The position numbers and the translations under genes were made by a program. Source: Cryptomeria japonica (Eukaryota > Streptophyta > Pinopsida > Cupressales > Cupressaceae). Taken from it: DNA of 64,000 nucleotides. Each line of letters starts with the position of its first letter. Within the stretch, counting starts at the first letter, position 1. The notes beneath the pieces are model-generated. The model made no database searches, was not told the origin of the DNA, and saw only the letters and a program-made list of their open reading frames with translations. The DNA is taken from contig NC_081408.1 of assembly GCF_030272615.1 (NCBI RefSeq), positions 304,333,450 to 304,397,449 on the forward strand, given 5' to 3'. This document shows, piece after piece, positions 55,781 to 64,000 of this stretch.

Positions 55781-56640
55781 ACTTTGCCTAGTCCTATGTA
55801 GATATGCTAGGCCTTGATCCATAACTAGTAGTGCACAACCTTGCAGTCCGACCAGATGCCAAATTTGTCAATTAGAAGCTACGCAAGATGCATCTATAGG
55901 TCACTCTCCTAGTCAAAGTGTAACTCAAAAAGATGTTAAACATTGGATTCATGAAACCCATAGACTATCTTGAGAGGGTTTTAAATATTGTACATATTGG
56001 CAAGCCTTCTAGGGGTATAAGAATCTACATCAATTTTAGAGATCTCAACAAAGCATGTCTAAAGGATGATTTTCCCTTTCCAAACATAGACATGATTGTA
56101 GACCTCACAACTAGAAATGAGATGCTCTCCCTAATGGATGGAGTTTTAGGATACAATCAGATCAAGATTGTAGAAGAAGACCAACACAACACAACATTCA
56201 CTATCCCTTGGGACACTTTTTGCTATCAAGTTATGCCCTTCGATCTCAAGAAAGCCAGAACAACATATTAAAGAACCATGACCACCATCTTCCATGACCT
56301 TTTGCACAGTATAATGGAAGATTATGTGGACAATCTCTTAGGCAAGTCTAAAACAAGAGAAGAACATATTCCAATCCTACGGAAGATCTTTGAGAGACTC
56401 GAGATAAATAAGTTGCGCCTTAATTCTAAGAAATGTGTCTTTGGGGTTACATTAGGTAAGCTCCTAGGGTTTATAGTCTCTCAAAGAGGAATAGAAGTGG
56501 ACCTACCTAAAGTGAAAGCAATCATGGAAATGCCTCCTCCTAAGACACTAAGACAACTTTTCAATTTGCAAGGCAAACTCCAGTCTATTCGTTGATTCAT
56601 TGCACAACTTGCAGATAAATTCCACCCATTCTCACATCTC
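55781..56640 (+). pseudogene. Element E reverse transcriptase
   Basis: Aligned with B, the first 50 codons carry stops at former Gln positions (three clear cases: TAG 55873-55875, TAG 55896-55898 and TAA 55921-55923). Then LNIGFMKPIDYLERVLNIVH, GIRIYINFRDLNKACLKDDF, LSLMDGVLGYNQIKIVEEDQ and YQVMPFDLKKARTTY follow. The catalytic box reads YVDN: the second Asp is Asn (AAT, 56332-56334). KLRLNSKKCVFGVTLGKLLG and VDLPKVKAIMEMPPPKTLRQ follow. Both frame and active site are lost. Confidence 0.85.
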
Positions 56641-57180
56641 CTACGTAAGGACACCAAGTTCAAGTGGGACTGTTTATGTCAGAAATCCTTTGACAAATTG
56701 AAAGAATATATAGCTTCCCCTCCAATCATGATTCCACCTATTCCAAGAAAACCTATTCTTTTGTACATATCAACAACCACAATGGCACTGGGGACATTAA
56801 TAGCACAAACAAGTGACAAAGGTAAAGAACATGGAATTTACTACATCAGTCAAACTCTTGTGGGATATGAACTCAACTATACTCCCATAGAAAGCGCCTG
56901 CCTCACACTTGTTTTCAGCACTCAGAAAGTGTGTCATTACATGCTCAACAACAAGATCAAATTGATAGCAAAAATCGACCCCCTCAAATACTTGTTGTCT
57001 AAAGCCTACCCTCACAAGACACACAACAAAGTGGGTCATTCTCTTGATTGAATTCGACATTGAGTATGTAGATAGGAAGGCAATCAAAGGACAAGTCATA
57101 GAGGATCCATTGGCTGATGCACCTCTCAAAGGTAACCACCCCCTCATCATAGAGTTTCCTTATGATGCTACCATGACTGT
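56641..57180 (+). pseudogene. Element E RNase H
   Basis: KPILLYISTTTMALGTLIAQ, YYISQTLVGYELNYTPIESA and CHYMLNNKIKLIAKIDPLKY match the RT-linked RNase H. The first catalytic Asp region reads IST rather than the more usual D-A-S. After a frameshift near 57010, FDIEYVDRKAIKGQVIEDPL follows. Confidence 0.8.
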
Positions 57181-57830
57181 CGCCACATCTATAAAATGAC
57201 AGTTATACTTTGATGGTTCTTGCACACAACATGGATCGGGGGTGGGCAAATTTCTCATTACACCTCAAGGAGATTGTATCCCTAAGTCCCACAAGATAGC
57301 CTTTGCATGCACAAACAACATTGTGGAATATGAAACACTCATCATTGGAATTCACTTAGCTTTCCAATGGAAGATCAAAGAATGATAAGTATATGGAGAT
57401 TCCCAACTTATTGCAAAGAAAATGAGTGATGAGTATTAGAAAAAGGATGACAAGTTACTCCCTTATCATAGAATGCTCGAAGATCTAAAATAATATCACT
57501 CTCATACAATTTGATCAAGTACCTAGGACAAACAAAAAAGCTGTAGATGTCATGGATACACTTGGTTCCCTTTTACAGATGCTTGCAAATAGTCAAAAGT
57601 GTGATTTCTTGATCGAGCAACTCCTAGTATCAGCATATGATGTCCTTGAATAAAAAATGGTGTGTATCCTCGTTGGTCCTAATTCCCCTTGGTACCAATA
57701 AACCTTTGCTTACCTATGAGAAAACATCATTCCCCCTCACCTCACTAAAACCTAGCAACAAACCTTCTTCCACCGATCTTCTCGCTACACTATCCTTGGT
57801 GATGCCCTATTTCGAAGGCATTTCGGTGGA
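57181..57830 (+). pseudogene. Element E second (archaeal-type) RNase H
   Basis: LYFDGSCTQHGSGVGKFLIT, SHKIAFACTNNIVEYETLII and YGDSQLIAKKMSDEY are the matching pieces of the extra RNase H of B, here with the Glu of VEYE kept. Stops at 57385, 57440 and 57490 break it. Confidence 0.78.
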
Positions 57831-58945
57831 ACCCTCTTGAGGTGTTTAGATAAAGAGGAGGCTAAATGGGCACTATATGAAGTGCACAAAGGTATTTGTG
57901 GAGCACACTCAAGTGGCCTCACCCTAACTAAAAATCTCTTGTACACAAGATACTAGTGGCCAATAATAGAAGAAGATGCATATCATTATATAAAGAAATG
58001 TATCCCTTGTCATAAGTATGGTGAAAAGATTCATGCACCTTCCCAGGATTTGCAGTCATTTATCACACCTTATCCCCTCTCAATGGGGACTCAATCTCAT
58101 AGGAAAAATCCACCCTACCTCAACCAATGGATATAGTTCATAATCAATACTATTGAGTACTTTACCAAGTGGGTGAAATCCATACCACTCACTTTCACAA
58201 TTGGTAAATAGATCTCCAAGGTCATCCTGAATTACCTTATCTGTCGCTATGGAATTCCTAAGGTTATCATCACATATAATGGTAGACTTTTCAAAAATTA
58301 GGATGCCAAAGAATTATGTTAGAATCTCTCTATCCATGATCGCTTTTCCACCCCATACTACTTGCAAGGTAATAGTCAAGTTGAGGCTTCAAATAAAACA
58401 CTTATGAAGATCCTTAAGAAAGCAATCAATGAAGCTGGCCATAATTGGCACTTGCAACTCCATCCTGCCCTTTGGGCCTATCACACAAGCATCCACACTC
58501 CCACAAGAGCCACTCCATATTCCCTAGTCTTCGGTTTTGAAGCCGTCCTCCCTCTTGAGATTGAGATTCCTTCACTTCGGGTCTCATTGTAGAACATTCT
58601 CCCTGATGAAGAATATAGGGTGGCTAGATTACAAGAGCTAGAACTGCTAGATGAAAGGTGCCTCAAAGCCTTGAACCATCTCCAGGTATAGTAGAATCGT
58701 CTTCAGCTAAGCTACAACAAGAAAGTTAGAACCCGATAATTTGACATTGGTGACCTATTTCTTATGGAAAATTAGAAGAATCTTTGAGATCATGAAAAGA
58801 AAGGCAAGTTTAAGTCTAATTGGCTTGGACCTTATGTGATCACTGCAAAATATGGATTAGGAGCCTATCAGTTGGCTACACCTGAAGGAGATCCCTTAGA
58901 TGATCCTATGAACATCATGCATCTGAAGAGATTTTACAACTAGTC
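57831..58945 (+). pseudogene. Element E integrase
   Basis: CGAHSSGLTLTKNLL and YIKKCIPCHKYGEKIHAP give the zinc-binding part. In the core the first Asp is Asn (WGLNLIGKI, AAT 58093-58095) and the second is Tyr (IITYNGRLF, TAT 58275-58277). The Glu is kept (SQVEASNK, GAG 58383-58385). HLQLHPALWAYHTSIHTPTR and GFEAVLPLEIEIPSLRVSL follow. The C-terminal piece GPYVITAKYGLGAYQLATPE and DPMNIMHLKRFY ends at about 58940. Inactive. Confidence 0.85.
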
Positions 58946-59826
58946 TTTAGAGGTTTCCAGTTTTCAAAATCAGAAAAGATAAAAAATTCATAAAAATACA
59001 AAAAAAAGCAAAAAGCAAAAAAAAAGTAAAAGAAAAATCAATTCATCCATTAGTGAAAACTACTTTGTGACGCTATGGGAAACTACCTTGGTGAAAACAT
59101 AGTTCTAAGCATCAAGGTAAATAAGTCAAATCCATTGTCTCTTCAAACCCTCATCTCCCTGCTTGTATTACTTCTCTCCCCCTCCCCCCCTCTGCCCGAT
59201 ATCCATAATTTGTAATGTAAGCCATCAATTCTTCATTTCACCCATCCACTCGCTCATCCCTATCTATGCTGGTAGCTTCCATCTTGGTCCCTCGCACTAT
59301 TGCACTCACTTTTCCACTCATGGGGTGATGAGCTTTTGTTCAGACTTTAATAAGGATCGTCCTAGTAACTGAACTTTTGTCTCATTACACTAAGCTTCCC
59401 ACCACTTTATGAGATTCTCCCGTTAAGCTGAGTTTCTTCTTGACTTGCACGTGATCCAAACATCCATCCACATGAGCTTAATCATATCTCAACAATCAAT
59501 TTTATGTCTGCATGCTATCTTCTCTATTGCCTACTCAGTCTTACCAGTTACCTCTGTCCATCGAGATACATCCTTCCCATGCCTAACACCATCATCATAA
59601 TCCTAGTCCTACTCTTGGCAAGAGATGTCAGTTGGCCATGTGTGTCATTTGCATGATTTGATCTTTTTTATTTGATTTTCACCTTTGTGTCCTATGACTA
59701 CTCCTTTCTAAGGCTTCTTAGATCATTCCATATATTAGTATGTCTCGGGTTGGTGTACACTGGGGCATGTTTTTGTGGTATGGTGTGTTTGAGGGTTTCT
59801 CTTGCATGATCCTATAGTCCTACATT
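58946..59826 (+). other. Noncoding 3' region of element E, cut by F
   Basis: A-rich repeat at 58980-59030, followed by TAGTGAAAACTACTTTG...TTGGTGAAAACATAG, which parallels B near 20985-21035. No ORF of note. It ends where F starts at 59827; ACATT (59822-59826) is the candidate left TSD of F. Confidence 0.6.
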
Positions 59827-60749
59827 TGTTGGCAACTAACACTCATTCGATTCATTTTGTTGTCATTTATGGCAACAAGATTCTATATGGCAACAAGGTT
59901 AGATGGAAGTCACATACCGACATTAGGAGGCATTCACCGATAGACAACGACATTGAGCATCTAGGGTTACAATCGATAGACACGGATACTGACATTGGCA
60001 CCAACACCGACAACCAACACTTTAGGGAAGCCGACATCAAGAAAGTTTTATTTGTAAAATCATTTTGTATTGTATAAGGCCAACATTGTATATCTTTTAT
60101 ATTGTAAGCCGACATGGGGCATATTGTTTGTAAAGGGTATATAGGTTAGTTTGTAAGGTCATTATGACATATGAAGATAATAGAATAGAAGTATGGAATG
60201 TGAATATGCAAAGGATGTGCATGTAGATCATTTGCATGTGAATGTTATATCATACAATGAACTGTAGATTATTTGTAAGGCATTCTTGGAGGGAAGGAGA
60301 TACTGGTAGAAGTGTTTAGGGTTTATGAACCGGTACAAAGGAGCTATAACCGTAACTCTTTTTGGCATAAGAGATGCATTTTGTGAGTTCATCATTGTTG
60401 TTTTATTTCAGCAGAATCTTGTAGTCAATGAGACTCTTTAGTGATGAGTAGTGTGCTCTAGGCAGTGTGCCTTCTTGCATGTGCATGCCCCCTCTCTATG
60501 TAGTATCTTTCATATGGCCAGTGAATTGATATTGTGGGTCACAAATCCCACTGTGGTTTTTCCTCTTTGAGGTTTTCCATGTACAAGTTCTATGTGTTAT
60601 GGTGTTCATTCATGTGGATGGTTAAATTGCTTCAAGTTATATGTTTATTCATTTATCAGTTTATATGTGAATGTTATAAAAGCATAAAATCTTATCTTAT
60701 CGACATAACACTAATTCATCCCCCCTCTCAGTGTTCTTGGATCCCAACA
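59827..60749 (+). repeat. 5' LTR of element F
   Basis: It begins TGTTGGCAACTAACAC and ends TTCTTGGATCCCAACA, as in C (TGTTGGCAAATGCACAC...GGGAATCCTAACA). A C-rich/CTCTCAG tract before the end is also shared. The first 300 bp hold four RCCGAC sites. A TATA-like TATATAG lies at 60138-60144. Confidence 0.88.
59916..60113 (+). promoter_or_regulatory. Four RCCGAC (DRE/CRT-core-like) sites in the upstream part of LTR F
   Basis: ACCGAC at 59916-59921 and 60006-60011, GCCGAC at 60030-60035 and 60108-60113, all upstream of the TATA-like box. RCCGAC is the known core bound by plant DREB/CBF factors. Related ACCGA(C/T) motifs also occur in the body of F, so the cluster may reflect a spread motif rather than selected promoter sites. 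Confidence 0.4.
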
Positions 60750-60763
60750 ATTGGTATCAGAGC
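60750..60763 (+). other. Primer binding site of element F (initiator tRNA-Met)
   Basis: ATTGGTATCAGAGC directly follows the LTR, identical to that of C. Confidence 0.93.
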
Positions 60764-60823
60764 TTGGTACCTTGGAAGAAGTTTAATAGCTTGAAGAAGA
60801 TCCTGAAATCGAAATCTTTAGGC

Positions 60824-61763
60824 ATGGCTATGGAAAAGCAACTGGAGATGGCTCTTGAGGATTATGATGCTGAAAGGATGAAGAACTTGAAACTGCAAGA
60901 TGAACTAAATTCTACAAATGAATTAATTCTTGTCCTACAATAAAGGTTATCATCAGCTCAAGCTAGGAGGAAGGAACTTTTTCAAAAATAGGATGATGAC
61001 AATGCACTCAAGGAACAATGTTAGACATTGAGTCAAGCAAACATGCTCATGCAAAATGAAATGCAAGACTTGACTATGAGGATGTCAAAGGATATTGAGG
61101 ACATAAAGAAGAAAGAAGAAAATCTTGCTAAATCTCTGAAGAACAAATCTGAAGAATGTGACATATTGGCTTATGAGAATGATATGCTGAAAAACCAGCT
61201 TGGTGCAATCCTGAAATAATGAACAAGAACATGAAAGACAAGTAATATCTCTGAGAGATGATATGACTACTGCAAGTGAGTACAAAGAAAAGTTTAGGAT
61301 CAGTGCTGCACAATTGGATGACCTATTAAAAAGACAAAGGCAAAGTGATGATTCCAGAGGACTTGGATTTGTACAAGGTGAAAGCTCAGGTACTGTAAAT
61401 CAGACAACCAGTATGCAAAACTCATCAGAATAGAGGAAACCGGTAAGACAATCTAATGCTTATAAATTCAATGGTAGATGCTTTTTTGTAATAAAATCGG
61501 GCATATGGCTAAACAATGTAGAAATAGAGCAAATCAAAGCTACAATTTTGTTCCCAGTCAATGCACAAATTGCAAGAAATATGGTCATAAGTCAGAAGAC
61601 TACATAATGAATATTAAATGTCATGCATGTGGAAAGTTTGGATATTTGGCTAATCATTGTAGGTCAAGGAATGACACTGTATATGTCAAAACAATTCAGA
61701 AGAACAATGTTACATGTTATGTATGCAACAAAATAGGTAATATTGCTAAGTACTGCTGAAGCA
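60824..61763 (+). pseudogene. Element F ORF1: coiled-coil and zinc-knuckle protein
   Basis: ATG 60824 opens MAMEKQLEMALEDYDAERMK, matching the C ORF1 coiled coil. TAA at 60941 and a TAG near 60990 interrupt it, then NEMQDLTMRMSKDIEDIKKK. A frame change near 61215 leads to REDIM-type heptads and RQSNAYKFNG. Knuckles follow, each damaged: LFCNKIGHMAKQC (preceded by a short frame break), CTNCKKYGHKSEDY (last Cys is Tyr), CHACGKFGYLANHC (His is Tyr) and CYVCNKIGNIAKYC (His is Asn). Likely RNA-binding and Gag-like when intact. Confidence 0.75.
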
Positions 61764-62163
61764 AGACTCAACCAGTTAGCAATCATCAAGCAAATGAGAA
61801 AGAAAAGAAGAAGGTAGATGAAATACAACAAGATCACACCAAGAGATGGGTTAGAAAATTTGAAGAACCTAGTGGAGATTCTACAACACTGGTAACTCCA
61901 TCGGTAGAACAGAGCATTCCTCCACTGAAAGGAAATTCCATCGATAGCTAAGGCATAGGCTTTAGGGGTTGGCAAACTCATTGAAAATATTGCATATTCC
62001 CCTGAGGAGATTTGAAGAGATCTGGAAGAGATCTAGAGAGTTGTGTTCATCATTGATGAAGGTTCACCTGACATAAGACTGTGAAATCGGTATCCGATAG
62101 GGTAGATCACGAAGCATTTATGATAGAGAAAGATTAGGGTTTATTCACTAATAAAAGGGGAAA
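61764..62163 (+). other. Spacer between ORF1 and ORF2 of F
   Basis: No intact frame. It equals the C interval 33344-33680 by position. CCATCGGTAG and CCATCGATAG motifs (61908, 61938) echo the CCGGT motifs of C. Confidence 0.4.
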
Positions 62164-64000
62164 GTGGATTCATTTTCACTCACCCAGAATTCAAACATTC
62201 AAAGCAAAGTAAAGGCGAATTTCAAGCGATTAAGAGCAAAGAAAAGGCATTCAGTAAGGATTTCCAGTAGTTATCTAAGAGGCACTCAATCTTCCAACCG
62301 ACATTCACTTTCAGGTATTTTGATATCTGGATCTTCAGCTCCTACTTTCATTGCAAATCCCACTGTTGTCAAAGTTAAGGATAGGTTGAGACCCATCTTC
62401 AAGGAGGTTCCCTTGATATCTAAGAAGGGAGACTCTGTAGGAGCATTCTCTAGGGTTCCCAATGACATGATGTATGTTGAAGATGTAAGGGGATACATTC
62501 ACTGCACCTTGGAGGATCTAGGCACAAAGGTGATCAAAGGCATGTATCAATCGGTGATACTGGCAACTCTAGAACCATCAAGCCAGAATTCAAAGCCATT
62601 GAGGATCTAGGGTTAACCGATATCTTATACATACCAAAATTCAAAGATGAGATCATCAGATACATTCTGAGTAGGGTTCACAACAAGTTCATCTAGTTGG
62701 ATCGGCCTTACATGATTACCAAGGAGGCTATTCAAGTAGTCACCAACTTACCCAAAGTCAGACAAGAACCTGACAAGAAAATTTCCAATACAAAGGTTGA
62801 GAAGCTCACCAGTGCAACTCATGATAGTAGATCAATAAGGATCAACACAATCACCAACACTGATGTGAAGTTTGCAAGAATGATAATCGATTATAAGGTA
62901 ACTCAATCTAGTTGATTGAATTCTGTTGCTAGTTCATGCATCCATGCTACATATCAAATGCTGAGGAATAATGAAAAGTATGATTTGTGTGAATGGTTGA
63001 GGAATGAATTGATGTTGAATCTTGGAAAGATCAAGGGAGTTAAGAAAGGAACCTTTAGATATGGGAATCTCATTGTTTGTTTGATGCTTTACTTCATGAA
63101 TGAGCTTCCTGGTCTAGGAAAGAAGTGTTGGGCTCATTACATACCGGTAGATATGCAGATCAAGGAAGCAATCACCAATCTTGGTACTGACAAAGATGAG
63201 AAAATTTGGGGTTATTTAAAAACATTTTAGGAAAATATGAGGAAAAGGGAGAGAATATCAAAGAACATTGTGGAGTACTCCACTGACATCTATTTCATGG
63301 TGAAAACTGATGAAACCCTCATGGAGGTAGTAGAACCAAGGACCATATGGGTCACATAGCTTGGATATGAGGTGGATGATAACATTCTGGATCTCTATGC
63401 AAAAATGCTGCTAAATGCTCCATTGGATGACAAAACCAAACATTTTGGCACTGCAGAAGACAAAGCTCTTGAAGTCAAAACTGGCTTCAACAGGAAGAGA
63501 AGAGAGAAGAAAATAGATAAGATGTTTGCATTTGTGTAGAATGTCATTCACAGAATATGAACTGAAATGGGTTCTGGATCCAAACCGACAGGAGAACTGG
63601 CAACAGAACTGGCAGTGGCTAATGCTCCAGAGGTGAGAAAGAATGAAACTTTCATTTCTATTGTTACTTCTGATATGGACTCAGAGGACAATGAACCTCT
63701 AGCATTCAGTAGGGTACAAAGGAAGAAAGTAGACCATCCACCGACAACTAAGGAGAGTGTACATTCTGCACTAGCAGAAACCATTTTTGAGCAAGGTAAT
63801 GCACAAGATACTGAGAATATTGTGGATAATACTCCACCGATAGTAATTGATACTACACCAAGTGGCGAAGCCACCGATGCAAAGGAGGTAGAGGTAAAGG
63901 AAACTGAGACTACACCGACAGTAGATATTAATTCCCCGATAAATATTTTGGCAATTGAGACTTCTCGAGTTGAGAAGAAATCAATAACTAAAATGAGTCC
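62164..64000 (+). pseudogene. Element F ORF2: conserved non-Pol protein (3' end outside)
   Basis: The first frame (62164-62610) has KANFKRLRAKKRHSVRISSS, PTFIANPTVVKV and YVEDVRGYIHCTLEDLGTKV. A shift near 62570 leads to a frame held to the window end, with TAG at 62694-62696 directly before LDRPYMITKEAIQVVTNLPK, TGA at 62913-62915 (former Arg), CEWLRNELMLNLGKIKGVKK, GTFRYGNLIVCLMLYFMNEL, TAG at 63228, EPRTIWVT, TAG, LGYEVDDNILDLYAKMLLNA, and further stops near 63537. The C-terminal part in view is acidic and Thr/Glu-rich. Parts match C ORF2 in order, which shows the protein belongs to the family. Function unknown. Confidence 0.72.

Larger units (their letters stand above)
6352..64000 (+). 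mobile_element. Element E: Tat/Ogre-type Ty3/Gypsy retrotransposon, outermost host of the nest (3' end outside)
   Basis: E begins at TG 6352 and is still present at 59826, where F interrupts it. After removing A, D and F about 12.7 kb of E remains in view: split 5' LTR, 3.6-kb leader, gag, protease, RT, RNase H, a second RNase H and integrase, then a noncoding 3' region. The second RNase H between the RT-linked one and integrase is a hallmark of the Tat clade. It is the most decayed element here, consistent with being the oldest. Its 3' LTR should lie to the right of F. Confidence 0.8.
59827..64000 (+). mobile_element. Element F: second pol-less element of the C family (3' end outside)
   Basis: 5' LTR 59827-60749, perfect initiator tRNA-Met PBS, ORF1 and ORF2 in the same order as C and recognisably similar at the protein level, though diverged. 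It runs off the right edge inside ORF2. C is on the opposite strand, so the two are independent insertions. Confidence 0.88.

Overview
The window looks like intergenic DNA from a seed plant with a large, repeat-filled genome. A gymnosperm (conifer) is my best guess from the mix of old Tat-type Ty3/Gypsy elements, long pol-less LTR elements and strong decay; that lineage call is inference. At most one host-type reading frame is visible (5583-6053, unrecognised). No rRNA, tRNA or CRISPR array was seen. Almost everything else is LTR retrotransposon, and the layout resolves into nested insertions that can be checked by their TG...CA ends and 5-bp target-site duplications (TSDs).

Layout. (1) Element H, 1-4824, plus strand: the 3' part of a gag/protease-like element with no pol, an open frame running off the left edge, and a 3' LTR at 3558-4824. 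(2) 4825-6351: a TA/TG/CA microsatellite, then about 1.3 kb of non-LTR sequence with one small ORF. (3) Element E, 6352 to beyond 64000, plus strand: a decayed Tat/Ogre-type Ty3/Gypsy element into which most of the rest was inserted. (4) Element A, 6402-35905, minus strand, TSD CCTTC: a chromodomain Ty3/Gypsy element sitting in the 5' LTR of E. (5) Element B, 9388-24606, plus strand, TSD CATAC: a 15.2-kb Tat-type element splitting the pol of A. (6) Element C, 29027-35541, minus strand, TSD CAAAA: a pol-less element in the 5' LTR of A. (7) Element D, 43174-54416, plus strand, TSD GGTAT/GGTAC: a gag-only element with 3.2-kb LTRs, inserted in the protease region of E. (8) Solo LTR G, 51570-53370, minus strand, TSD GTTAC: a relative of the B LTR inside the 3' LTR of D. 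(9) Element F, 59827 to beyond 64000, plus strand: a second, diverged member of the C family in the 3' region of E. The implied order is E first, then A, D and F into E, then B and C into A, and G into D.

Functionally all copies look dead. Integrase catalytic residues are lost in A, B and E, the RT box of E reads YVDN, and reading frames carry many stops of the CAG/CAA/CGA to TAG/TAA/TGA kind expected from decay of methylated cytosine. The least damaged coding frames are the 941-codon gag/protease-like frame of H and the roughly 1,100-codon second frame of C, which is broken only by nonsense codons.

The observations most worth following are: the C/F family, which pairs a coiled-coil plus zinc-knuckle protein with a long conserved non-Pol protein; a short basic pre-gag protein shared by B and E; the intact but protease-dead H frame; and a 25-bp templated filler inside the B 5' LTR copied from flanking A integrase DNA.
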